DNA from: Asticcacaulis machinosus
GTDB taxonomy: Bacteria; Pseudomonadota; Alphaproteobacteria; Caulobacterales; Caulobacteraceae
Reading direction: 5' to 3'
Length of the DNA stretch: 64,000 nucleotides
Assembly: GCF_028550435.1 (NCBI RefSeq)
Contig: NZ_JAQQKV010000002.1
Coordinates: forward strand, 248,001-312,000
The notes beneath the pieces are model-generated. The model did not search any database. It worked only from the letters and a program-made list of their open reading frames with translations, and was not told the DNA's origin. How positions within the stretch are numbered: position 1 is the first letter of the stretch; every line of letters begins with the position of its first letter. Both the position numbers and the translations under genes were made by a program. This document shows positions 7,679 through 15,378 of this stretch, piece by piece.

Positions 7679-8770
7679 CTAGACGGTAAAAAGATGCTGT
7701 GGCCCAATATCCTTTACGGTCGCGCACCCGCTCAAGGCCATAACCACTTCCAGCTCCTCGTGCAGAGTGCGCAGAGCATGGGCTACCCCTAAGGCTCCGG
7801 CGGTAGCCAGAGCGTGCATAATGGGCCGCCCGATCATAACCGCCGCAGCCCCAAGTGCCAGAGCCTTAAATACATCGCTGCCGCGCCGGATACCGCCATC
7901 GATAAGCACCGGCCCGCGCCCTTGGGCGGCGGCGACTATGGCGGGCAGAACCTCAATCGTTGCGGGCAGTCCGTCCAGTATACGCCCGCCATGATTGGAT
8001 ATAACCACACCCGTCGCACCGGCCTCAAATGCCCTCACCGCATCGTTAGGCGTCAGTATGCCCTTAAGCATAACTGGCAGTCGGGTTTGGCCCACCAGCC
8101 ATTCCATGTCGTCCCAGGTCGGTGCCTGTGCCATCAAACCATCAAAGACCACACTCTGGTTCGCCGTAAGGGGCTGTAAGGGCGCTGACGGCGGCGTGAC
8201 ATTAACTGCCCGCACGTCGTCCGGCAGCCTAAACCCTGCCCGCTGCTCACGATTACGCAAACCAGCCAGAGGCGCATCAACGGTAACCATTACCCCTGCA
8301 AACCCAAGGGCTTCAGCGCGCCGCACCATCTCAAGCACCGCCCCGCGATCCGGTTGCAGATAGAGTTGCAGCCACAAGGGCCCGGTCGCCTTGGCCGCAA
8401 TCTCTTCAAACGATACAGAGGCCAGTGAGCTTATGACCATGCCCGCCCCGATCGCACCTGCCCCCAGAGCGGTGGCAGCTTCACCTTCCGGATGAAAGAG
8501 CCGGTGATAGGCCATTGGCGCCACAAATATCGGATGCGGTAAGGTTCGCCCCAGCAGTTCCAACCGGGTATGGCCGCCCGCCACATTGCCCAGTACATGG
8601 CCCGCCAGTTTGATGCGCTGATAGGCCTGTGCATTATCGGCAAGGGTCAGTTCATCGCCCGCACCGCTCATCAGATAGACCCAGGCATTGTCATCCAGCC
8701 GCGCGCGCGCATAGCGCTCATAGTCGCTCAAGCTGACAATATCGCGAGGGATTGAGGTCAGTATAGTCAC
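7679..8770 (-). CDS. FMN-dependent alpha-hydroxy-acid oxidase/dehydrogenase
   Basis: The 363-residue protein belongs to the family of L-lactate dehydrogenase (LldD), lactate oxidase and glycolate oxidase, which oxidise L-2-hydroxyacids with FMN. Visible marks are the N-terminal SGAGDELTLADN segment, VAPMAYHRLFHPEGE, the LQLY strand, the FMN-binding lysine in MLKGI, the catalytic histidine in ISNHGGR, and the phosphate loop LIDGGIRRGSDVFKALALGA. There is no membrane-binding loop obvious enough to assign it to LldD, so a soluble oxidase acting on lactate, glycolate or another hydroxyacid is possible. It starts 10 bp after piuC, implying co-transcription in an iron-linked operon, which is an unusual partner. 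Confidence 0.88.
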   Translation of the reverse strand: MTILTSIPRDIVSLSDYERYARARLDDNAWVYLMSGAGDELTLADNAQAYQRIKLAGHVLGNVAGGHTRLELLGRTLPHPIFVAPMAYHRLFHPEGEAATALGAGAIGAGMVISSLASVSFEEIAAKATGPLWLQLYLQPDRGAVLEMVRRAEALGFAGVMVTVDAPLAGLRNREQRAGFRLPDDVRAVNVTPPSAPLQPLTANQSVVFDGLMAQAPTWDDMEWLVGQTRLPVMLKGILTPNDAVRAFEAGATGVVISNHGGRILDGLPATIEVLPAIVAAAQGRGPVLIDGGIRRGSDVFKALALGAAAVMIGRPIMHALATAGALGVAHALRTLHEELEVVMALSGCATVKDIGPQHLFTV

Positions 8771-8780
8771 AGGCCAGCCC

Positions 8781-9461
8781 TCATAAGTCGGCCCATTGCC
8801 GCAGCAAATTATGATAGTGGGCGGTCAGGGTCACCACTTCAGGACTGTCGCCCACCTTTTGGCGCAGCTTAAGAATGGTCATATCCAGATCGAACAGCAT
8901 CTGGCGGCGGCTATCATCCCTGACCATACTCTGCACCCACAGAAATGACGCCAGCCGTACCCCGCGGGTTACCGGCTCAACCCTGTGAAGAGATGTCGAT
9001 GGATAAAGGATCGCATCACCAGCGCTGAGTTTGACCTCATGGGCGCCGTAAGTGTCTTCGATAATCAGTTCACCGCCATCGTAGTCTTCGGGATCATTCA
9101 GAAACACGGTGCAGGACACATCGGTCCGCACACTGATGTTTTTCAACGGGTCGTAATGTATGGCGCTGTCGACATGGTTGCCGTAGTGACCACCACCTTC
9201 ATAGGCATTAAAGCGCGGCGTCAGAATGATATGCGGTAAAGCCGCCGACACAAACAACGGATGGGCTTTGAGCGCCGTGGTGACCATATCGGCCATAATC
9301 TGAGACTGGGGCGCATCGGCGGGTAGTTGGCGGTTCTGCTTGACCTGACTGGCCTGCGCCCCCGCGGTCGCCGCCCCGTCCTGCCACGATGCCTCAGTCA
9401 GCGCACGGCGAATATCGCCAAGCTGATCAGGGCTTAACACGTCAGGGATATGCAGCATCAT
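8781..9461 (-). CDS. piuC: PiuC/YbiX-type PKHD hydroxylase (Fe(II)/2-oxoglutarate dioxygenase)
   Basis: PKHD-type hydroxylases of the PiuC/YbiX group sit next to catecholate siderophore receptors and are iron-regulated; their substrate is unsettled. The 226-residue protein is the length of YbiX. Iron ligands are H96 and D98 (NHVDSA) and H159 (SLHRVEP), with R169 as the probable 2-oxoglutarate anchor. The open frame begins at 9500, but the family start [10 protein letters not shown] at 9461 has AGGAGG at proper spacing. The gene follows the siderophore receptor on the same strand across a terminator (9500-9531), so it is either read through or has its own promoter. Confidence 0.93.
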   Translation of the reverse strand: MMLHIPDVLSPDQLGDIRRALTEASWQDGAATAGAQASQVKQNRQLPADAPQSQIMADMVTTALKAHPLFVSAALPHIILTPRFNAYEGGGHYGNHVDSAIHYDPLKNISVRTDVSCTVFLNDPEDYDGGELIIEDTYGAHEVKLSAGDAILYPSTSLHRVEPVTRGVRLASFLWVQSMVRDDSRRQMLFDLDMTILKLRQKVGDSPEVVTLTAHYHNLLRQWADL

Positions 9462-9499
9462 GATGGTCGCCTCCTGATACCGTTTTACAGGTTTTCCCA

Positions 9500-9531
9500 A
9501 TAAAAACAGCCCCCGTCATCACAACGGGGGC
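9500..9531 (-). terminator. Terminator after the siderophore receptor gene
   Basis: GCCCCCGT (9509-9516) pairs perfectly with ACGGGGGC (9524-9531) across a 7-base loop. On the minus strand it is followed by TGTTTTTATTG. It lies 26 bp past the stop of the receptor gene and 48 bp before the piuC start, so it may reduce expression of piuC relative to the receptor. Confidence 0.8.
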
Positions 9532-9556
9532 CGTTCTTTTTGTCGCAGCAGAGTGA

Positions 9557-11857
9557 TTAAAACTTGTAGCTCAGGCTCAAAGTCGCCGCGCGGGGCTGGC
9601 CCATGGTCAGGCGTGCACCGGAGTTGTTAAGCGTAGAAATATAGTCTTCGTCGAACAAATTATAGACATTCAGACGCAGAGCTACATCGCGGTTGAAATC
9701 ATAAGCTGCCATAGCATCCACTACCCAGTAGGCCGGGATTTCCGGCACGTTTGACGTGGCAATTACAGCCGCAGGATCAACGACACGCTTTTGGTCAGAC
9801 GTATAACGCGCGCCGCCGCCAATGGTCAGCTTAGGCAGAACCTTATAGGTCGTCCATACCGTGCCAGTCAGATCCGGGGACCACCGGGCAGCCGCCCCAT
9901 TGGCGTTATTGCCGGTCGAACCATCGGTGATTTCGGTTTCCATGGTCGCAATGCCGGCCATGATGCTCCATTTGTCATTGATCTTGCCAACAGCGCTCAG
10001 CTCCAGGCCTTCGACAATACGTTTCCCAAACTGCACCACACGCACGGCAGACGACGGATCGGAATCGATAGCGATTTCGTTCTCATGCTCAGTGCGATAG
10101 TAGGCCGCCGTCAGCGACAGGTGCTCATTCAGCAAATCCCACTTCGTGCCGAGTTCGTAGTTGAAGGTCTCCTGCGGATCCATGTTTGGGTTAGCCGTAG
10201 AGGTAGCGCTTTCGCTAAGCGTAAAGTTCGCGCCACCCGGAGGGGTGACCGAATTGGCGATCGACGCATAGATCGAGCCGTTCGGCAGAGGCTTATAGAC
10301 CGCACCGACGTTCCAGCTAAATACCGTATCATCACCTTCAATGTGCGCGGCCAGCTTGGTTCCTACGGGAATGGTTTGAACGGCAGGTGCGGTAACTCGC
10401 CCCTGAACGGTTATGATGTCGGTTTCAGTCGAGTAGGTATCTGAACGGAAGCCGGCATTGATCAACCACTGGTCATTGAGTTTAATGGTATCGAACGCAT
10501 AAAGCGAAAGCGTTGTCGTGCTACCCTCAGTCATAGCGCCTGTGCGTAAGAGAGCGGGCAAAACAACATTGGCGTTCGGATTATAAAGATTGGCAGCGGG
10601 AATGACGGGAACATCAGCCACAGGCGTCGTGGCTAGAGACGTCGCCAGAGTCAGAGTTTTCTGACGCTCATACATAACTTCGGCACCGGCTGAGAGATCG
10701 TGCTCAAGCCCGCCCAAGGTGAAGGACGTGACGATGCTGGTCTGGTTAGCCAGGATTTCATTTTCCTGATCCACGCCCTGACGGCTGCGCGCCAGAGTCC
10801 ATGTAGACGGATTGGTCAGGACAGCCCCGGAGTTTGCTGGATTGATACCGTTAATCCCCGTAAGGACACGATCCATAGAGGTTTTACCGTAACGTGCCGT
10901 GTTGGTGACGAAAGTGTTTTCGTTCAGGTCATGCTCAAACTTGACCGTAAGCATGTTGGCTTCGGTCTTTTCGAAATCATTGACCGAACCGTAGAAGTTT
11001 TCGCGATCAACCTTGGCACCGGCCCGGATCGTTGCATCGGCATTATAGAAGCCTTCCAGACCGATGCTGGGGATGCCGCCATCAGGGACATTGTCCTGCT
11101 TCACGTGCTGGGCAAAAGCATAAAGGCGGGTGCGGGTGCCCAGACCAAAGGCGATGGATGGCGCGATGCCGTAACCAGAATTGTTGACTTCATCACGGCC
11201 TGGAACGTCGTTGTCCTGAGAGAAAGCGTTCAGACGGAAAGCGATAGTGTCACCCAGCTTGTGGTTGACATCGACCGCGCCGCGCAGGCCACCTTCGGAG
11301 GTGAGGTTGGCCTGAAGCGAGGACGCGTCCTGCAAGGTCGGCAGTTTGGACACCAGATTGATGTAGCCCGAAGACGACCCCCGGCCACCATCTGAACCGG
11401 ACGGCCCCTTGGCGACTTCGATCTGTTCGATGTTAAAGGTGTCACGGGTTACGGCCCCCAGATCGCGGATACCATCAAGGAACAGCGAAGACTGCGTCGA
11501 GAAGCCGCGCATCTGGAACGTATCGCCCGACGACGTATTGCCGTTTTCACCCAGTTGCATGGTGATGCCCGGCGTATTGCGCAGAGCTTCCATCAGGGTC
11601 GTGGCGCCCTGTTCCTGAATGATGTTCTTGGTGATGACGGTCACGGTCTTGGGCGTATCGACCAGGGCTTGCGTGAACTTAGGTGACGTCAGTTCAGACT
11701 TATACTTATCGACCGTTGCCGTAACCGTGACTTCTTTCAGGGTCTTTTCTTCCGCCGCCTGAGCGTGAGCGATGAGGGGCATGGCCGGAATAGCGACGGC
11801 GGCGACAGTGGCCAGGTAGCGATTGACGCTGTGTTTACGGCTGCGAATTTTGGTCAT
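9557..11857 (-). CDS. TonB-dependent catecholate siderophore receptor (Fiu-like)
   Basis: This 766-residue outer-membrane receptor imports ferric siderophores, most likely catecholates, using TonB energy. It has a signal peptide (cleavage near AHAQA, about residue 35), a TonB-box-like segment (KEVTVTATVD), a plug domain with DTPKTVTVITKNIIQEQG, ALRNTPGITM, MRGFSTQSSLFLDGIRD and IEVAKGPSGSDGGRGSSSGYINLVSK, then a 22-strand barrel ending in the outer-membrane terminal signature LSLSYKF. The plug sequence, the adjacent piuC and the Fur-like box 59 bp upstream all point to the Fiu/PiuA group. Ligand identity cannot be set from sequence. Confidence 0.93.
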   Translation of the reverse strand: MTKIRSRKHSVNRYLATVAAVAIPAMPLIAHAQAAEEKTLKEVTVTATVDKYKSELTSPKFTQALVDTPKTVTVITKNIIQEQGATTLMEALRNTPGITMQLGENGNTSSGDTFQMRGFSTQSSLFLDGIRDLGAVTRDTFNIEQIEVAKGPSGSDGGRGSSSGYINLVSKLPTLQDASSLQANLTSEGGLRGAVDVNHKLGDTIAFRLNAFSQDNDVPGRDEVNNSGYGIAPSIAFGLGTRTRLYAFAQHVKQDNVPDGGIPSIGLEGFYNADATIRAGAKVDRENFYGSVNDFEKTEANMLTVKFEHDLNENTFVTNTARYGKTSMDRVLTGINGINPANSGAVLTNPSTWTLARSRQGVDQENEILANQTSIVTSFTLGGLEHDLSAGAEVMYERQKTLTLATSLATTPVADVPVIPAANLYNPNANVVLPALLRTGAMTEGSTTTLSLYAFDTIKLNDQWLINAGFRSDTYSTETDIITVQGRVTAPAVQTIPVGTKLAAHIEGDDTVFSWNVGAVYKPLPNGSIYASIANSVTPPGGANFTLSESATSTANPNMDPQETFNYELGTKWDLLNEHLSLTAAYYRTEHENEIAIDSDPSSAVRVVQFGKRIVEGLELSAVGKINDKWSIMAGIATMETEITDGSTGNNANGAAARWSPDLTGTVWTTYKVLPKLTIGGGARYTSDQKRVVDPAAVIATSNVPEIPAYWVVDAMAAYDFNRDVALRLNVYNLFDEDYISTLNNSGARLTMGQPRAATLSLSYKF

Positions 11858-11915
11858 GGGTTTTGGTTATCCGTGCTTATAAAATATCGAGAAACTATCA
11901 ACCGCACCCCGCAGT

Positions 11916-11930
11916 TAATAATCATTCGCA
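11916..11930 (-). promoter_or_regulatory. Fur-box-like site upstream of the siderophore receptor
   Basis: TAATAATCATTCGCA matches the 7-1-7 Fur consensus TGATAATnATTATCA at 11 or 12 of the 14 specified positions, depending on how the last bases are aligned. It lies about 59 bp upstream of the receptor start. It shares the right half ATTCGCA with the box upstream of tonB (13821-13835). Confidence 0.65.
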
Positions 11931-12054
11931 AGCTCGATTAAACCTAATCCCGCCTTTTGCAAGCGCAAAATGTCCAGTTTTTGACTTTCATTATCAACCT
12001 GTAAAAATTGTGGCAAAAAACCAACACATTTCATGGCTGACACAATGTGCACAC

Positions 12055-12092
12055 AACGAAAAGGGCCGCCCATCGAAATTGAGCAGCCCTTT
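12055..12092 (-). terminator. Probable terminator of the tonB-DUF4198 operon
   Basis: AAAGGGC (12060-12066) and GCCCTTT (12086-12092) form a 7-bp stem; on the minus strand it is followed by TCGTTGTG after the T-run that closes the stem. It lies about 25 bp past the stop of the DUF4198 gene. The loop is longer than usual (19 bases), so strength is uncertain. Confidence 0.55.
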
Positions 12093-12116
12093 ACATATTA
12101 GATATGTCGCGTTTAC

Positions 12117-13010
12117 CTACTGCGGCATGACCTCAAGGGTGACCGAATAGGACATGCGCAGCGGAGCCGCCGGGCCGCGCTGGCCACCGCCCATGCCCCC
12201 GGCCTGACCGCCAGCCGCAGGGCCCGCAGCAGGTGCATCGTCATCATCTTCTTCAGGACGCGGCGGGAAGCTGGTGTTGACCCAGTAAGCCCCGGCCAGT
12301 TCCCACTTGATCGAAAACTCACCATTGGCATCGGTTTTCAGCACCTGATCCTTCAGCGCGCCGCGATAGCGCACGCCACCGGGAACGATCTTGATCGACA
12401 GGCCAGACGTTGGCTTGCCGTCAACCAGCACGCGGAATTTGGCGGCCTCCCCCAGCACCAGATCGGTCGTCGGTTGCAGGGGCAGAATCTCAAGGCCCTT
12501 ACCAATAGCCTTGATGTCGGTCGGCGCGCCTGATGTCACAAAGGTTTCAACGCGGCCAAAGTTGCGCGATACGGTCAAGCCTTCGGCATTTGCCGGTACT
12601 TCCTTGGCGAAGGTTTCTTCGGTGCCGCGGAAGTTGACGTCCTGACCGTCCTTTTTGTAGCGCGCCATGACCGAATTATTGACCGAGGCGATGCGGTAGG
12701 TGCCGGGCTTCAAAAGCTTGACATCAAAGGTCGCGCGCAGCTTGCCCGTAGAGACATTCTCAGCCTCAACCGCCGCCCCATCAGGGCCGGTGATTTGCAG
12801 GCCAGTCAGGCGCATGGCGTTATGGTCGGCATAGAACAGGCCGTTCGAGGACGCCGCATCAACCGTCACATAGGTCGGACGCTGCGGATTGGTCGAGACC
12901 TCAACCTGCGTGGCCGATGGCAGCAGCCACTGGCTGTGAGCGACGGCGCTGACCGGGCCGAGTGCGGCCAGAAGTGCCAGCGAACTGATAAGACCTTTGG
13001 TGAATTTCAT
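12117..13010 (-). CDS. Exported DUF4198-domain protein
   Basis: The 297-residue protein starts with a clear signal peptide (MKFTKGLISSLALLAALG, cleavage near AVAHS) and continues as a beta-rich DUF4198 domain, a periplasmic family often found beside TonB systems and metal uptake genes. The segment HSQWLLPSATQ right after the signal peptide is typical; the mature N-terminus would begin with histidine or serine near a metal-binding position. A low-complexity acidic and glycine-rich stretch (PEEDDDDAPAAGPAAGG) precedes the last strand. It follows tonB by 23 bp and should be co-transcribed behind the same Fur-like box. A role in iron handling in the periplasm is inference from context. Confidence 0.82.
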   Translation of the reverse strand: MKFTKGLISSLALLAALGPVSAVAHSQWLLPSATQVEVSTNPQRPTYVTVDAASSNGLFYADHNAMRLTGLQITGPDGAAVEAENVSTGKLRATFDVKLLKPGTYRIASVNNSVMARYKKDGQDVNFRGTEETFAKEVPANAEGLTVSRNFGRVETFVTSGAPTDIKAIGKGLEILPLQPTTDLVLGEAAKFRVLVDGKPTSGLSIKIVPGGVRYRGALKDQVLKTDANGEFSIKWELAGAYWVNTSFPPRPEEDDDDAPAAGPAAGGQAGGMGGGQRGPAAPLRMSYSVTLEVMPQ

Positions 13011-13033
13011 GTCGTTAAGGTTCCCGATGAAGA

Positions 13034-13777
13034 CTAAGATTTCAGATTAAAGCGAATGGGTACATTGACCCATGACTCGACGGCCTGCCCGTTGCGACGG
13101 GCGGGGGTAAACTTCCAGGTCTTTACGGCCTGTCTGGCGGCACCATCCAGACGCATAGAGCCGCTGGAGGTCTTGATCTGCACCTCACCTACGCCACCAT
13201 CGGCGCGCACCATAAGCCTCAGCCAGACGACGCCCTGCTCGCGCATCTGCACGGACTTGGGCGGATAGGGCGGGGCCGGATTACGTGATAAGGCCTGATC
13301 GACATCGACCTCGACAAATCGCTCTGCAGCCGGCGCGGGCGCGGGGGATGGCGGGGCAGCCACCGGTGCGGCGGCCACCGTCTTAGGGGCCTCCACCGCC
13401 GCCATGACCAGAGGGGCGACATCCGATACCACAGGGGTTTCAACGGTGCGGGCCTTAATGGGCGATGTACTGACCGGCTGGGGTGTGGGCGGCGTCGGCG
13501 CGGGTTTGGGCTTATCCGGCTGGATCTGCGGCAGGTACATCTCGACCAGCATCGCCTCATCAAGGGCTGCCTGAGCGGGTGTCGCGACAAAGCGCATGGT
13601 CACAAAATAAAGCCCGATACCGGCATGAACGGCGATAGATAAGGCTACGGCAATGGCTATTGGTGATACCCGCGTGGTCTTAGCCGCCGACGGCTTAAGA
13701 GCACGTCCCGTTTCAGGTTTCTTATTCGGCCTAACATCTGGCTTAATATTTGGCGCGAACGCCGCCTGCACACCCAT
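13034..13777 (-). CDS. tonB: TonB family energy transducer
   Basis: TonB couples the inner-membrane proton gradient to outer-membrane receptors. The product (247 residues from the ATG at 13777) has a cytoplasmic N-terminus, one membrane anchor at about 38-59 (SPIAIAVALSIAVHAGIGLY), a proline-rich periplasmic spacer (KPKPAPTPPTPQP) and a TonB_C domain with YPPKSVQMREQGVVWLRL and the AVKTWKFTPARRNG motif. The open frame could start at a TTG at 13825, but that codon lies inside a Fur-box-like palindrome, so I chose the internal ATG. ExbB/ExbD are not next to it. It heads an operon with the DUF4198 gene. Confidence 0.9.
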   Translation of the reverse strand: MGVQAAFAPNIKPDVRPNKKPETGRALKPSAAKTTRVSPIAIAVALSIAVHAGIGLYFVTMRFVATPAQAALDEAMLVEMYLPQIQPDKPKPAPTPPTPQPVSTSPIKARTVETPVVSDVAPLVMAAVEAPKTVAAAPVAAPPSPAPAPAAERFVEVDVDQALSRNPAPPYPPKSVQMREQGVVWLRLMVRADGGVGEVQIKTSSGSMRLDGAARQAVKTWKFTPARRNGQAVESWVNVPIRFNLKS

Positions 13778-13820
13778 GCCCACTACCCGCAATGATATCC
13801 GGCAGGCTGGGTAGCACCTA

Positions 13821-13835
13821 TGCAAATAATTCGCA
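13821..13835 (-). promoter_or_regulatory. Fur-box-like palindrome upstream of tonB
   Basis: TGCAAATAATTCGCA is a 7-1-7 imperfect palindrome with six of seven paired positions matching, in the Fur-box format. It lies 44 bp upstream of the chosen tonB start and shares ATTCGCA with the site before the siderophore receptor. Confidence 0.6.
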
Positions 13836-13915
13836 AGTGCATGGGCAGTAAAATTAACGGTCTCGTGCTGTTTTTACCGCGTCAAAACGCCCCCCCGAAG
13901 AGGCAGACAGCATCA

Positions 13916-14938
13916 TCAGGCCTTGGAGACAGGCCCGCTCGATTCACGGATGACCAGCTCATGCGGCGTAAGGTAGGTACTGACAAAACCCGACTGCGTG
14001 CTTTGCTGATCCCAGGCGTCGACCAGATGCACGACCTTACGGGCCATCTCAAGGTACGGCTGAGCGATGGTCGTCAGTTGCGGCCAGACAGCGGAGGCAA
14101 TGGGCGCATCATCAAAACCGACCACCGACAGGTCACCGGGTATGCTGAGGCCCCGGCGATGGGCGACCATAGCGACCGCCGCCGCCGTTTCATCATTGGC
14201 GGCAAAGATCGCGGTCGGCGGCTCCGGCAAGGACAACAGCGTCTCGGCGGCCTCAATACCCTTTTTGAACATGAAATCACCGCTGGCGAACAGTTCTGAC
14301 TTAGGCCGCGGCAACCCTCTGGCGTCATAGGCTTCGATAACACCCGAACGGCGCAGGATCGAGGCCGAGTGATCAGGGTGGCCGGTGATATGGCCGATGC
14401 GGGTATGCCCCAGCGAGAACAGATATTCGATGATCTGACGCGCCGCCGCCCGGTCATCCATCACGACCGACGGAAAATGCGGGTCATGGACGGACGGCGC
14501 AATCAGCACAGCCCGCGCCCCACGTTCGCGCAGCAATTCTTTGAGTGGCGCAAAATCACAAAGAGTCGGCAGCAAGATCAGGTCTCGCACCCGACCTTCG
14601 GTCAGGAAGCGGTCCACCCGTGCCTTCCAGTCCGGCATAACGCCTTCAAACAGCTCAACCGTCATATATTTACCCGCTTCCATGCAAGCGGTCAGCAGCG
14701 CCTGATGAAAACGGCTCTGGTAACCGGAAGCCGGATCTTCCAGCAGCAGACCGATCGAGGAAAACCCGCCCAGCCGCAACTGCCGCGCCGACGCATTGGG
14801 GCTGTAGTCCAGCGCTTTCATGGCCGCCTGTACCTGCTCACGCGTCGCAGCCTTTACCCGATCCGGCTCATTCAGAACCCGCGATACGGTCTTGGCGGAC
14901 ACGCCGGCCAGTTTTGAGACATCATAGATAGTGGTCAT
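13916..14938 (-). CDS. LacI-family transcriptional regulator
   Basis: The 340-residue protein has a LacI helix-turn-helix at the N-terminus (TIYDVSKLAGVSAKTVSRVLN, hinge helix SPNASARQLR) and a periplasmic-binding-protein-like sensor domain (IGLLLEDPASGY to about residue 330, including FAANDETAAAVAM and SVVGFDD). It is divergent from the large TonB-dependent receptor and two halogenase-like genes. This arrangement is common in Caulobacterales and Xanthomonadales sugar-uptake loci, where the LacI protein represses the receptor until a sugar binds. A near-perfect LacI-type operator lies in the shared promoter region (15253-15268). The sugar cannot be named. Confidence 0.92.
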   Translation of the reverse strand: MTTIYDVSKLAGVSAKTVSRVLNEPDRVKAATREQVQAAMKALDYSPNASARQLRLGGFSSIGLLLEDPASGYQSRFHQALLTACMEAGKYMTVELFEGVMPDWKARVDRFLTEGRVRDLILLPTLCDFAPLKELLRERGARAVLIAPSVHDPHFPSVVMDDRAAARQIIEYLFSLGHTRIGHITGHPDHSASILRRSGVIEAYDARGLPRPKSELFASGDFMFKKGIEAAETLLSLPEPPTAIFAANDETAAAVAMVAHRRGLSIPGDLSVVGFDDAPIASAVWPQLTTIAQPYLEMARKVVHLVDAWDQQSTQSGFVSTYLTPHELVIRESSGPVSKA

Positions 14939-15378
14939 GGTCAGTCAGATTTACGGCATATGGGCTTGAGGCTGGATTTTTGGGCAGAGTCGCCCGTTCC
15001 AACATTATTTATGATGCAGTGAAGCCACACAATTCGCGCAATGTCCAGCCATTTGGTCTCGCTTTATGACATCGATGACATTTGTTATTGACAAAAATGA
15101 GGCGTTTTGTGAAATCAGCAGCACTTCATGACGAAAACCATCCGTCGGAAGGTCAAAAAGCACGACAAAAGTGCTATGACAGGGAAGATATTTTATGAAT
15201 TATTCAATTTATTCAATACAAATCCCACTTCCTGCGAAAATGTCCGCAAGACATGATAACGTTACCATAAAAAGACAAAAACTTTGCGGTCAAGACAAAA
15301 AAGGGTTCGTAAGGTCAGGTTTCAAACACATGCAGTCAGTTTAAACCGCGTTCGAGAACAACTTACAGGGACGAAACT
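14939..15378. other. 440-bp divergent promoter region without a gene
   Basis: AT-richer than its surroundings and free of a credible reading frame. It holds a LacI-type operator (15253-15268), a TTGACA-like hexamer near 15088-15093, and a long apparent leader before the receptor ATG. Direct AT-rich repeats ATTATTCAATTTATTCAATAC occur around 15199-15219, in runs of ATTCAAT. I see no riboswitch fold that I recognise. Confidence 0.5.
15253..15268 (+). promoter_or_regulatory. LacI-type operator upstream of the TonB-dependent receptor
   Basis: ATGATAACGTTACCAT is a 16-bp palindrome with a central CG and one mismatched pair, the form bound by LacI/GalR regulators (core TAACGTTA). It lies 110 bp upstream of the receptor start and is the probable site of the divergent LacI protein. 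Confidence 0.72.

Noticed and set aside
10700..11395. 231-codon open frame on the plus strand inside the siderophore receptor
   Set aside because: A shadow of the receptor gene in a GC-rich frame; no family features, no ribosome site.
13778..13825. TTG start for TonB at 13825
   Set aside because: The codon lies inside a Fur-box-like palindrome and lacks a ribosome site; an ATG at 13777 is available.
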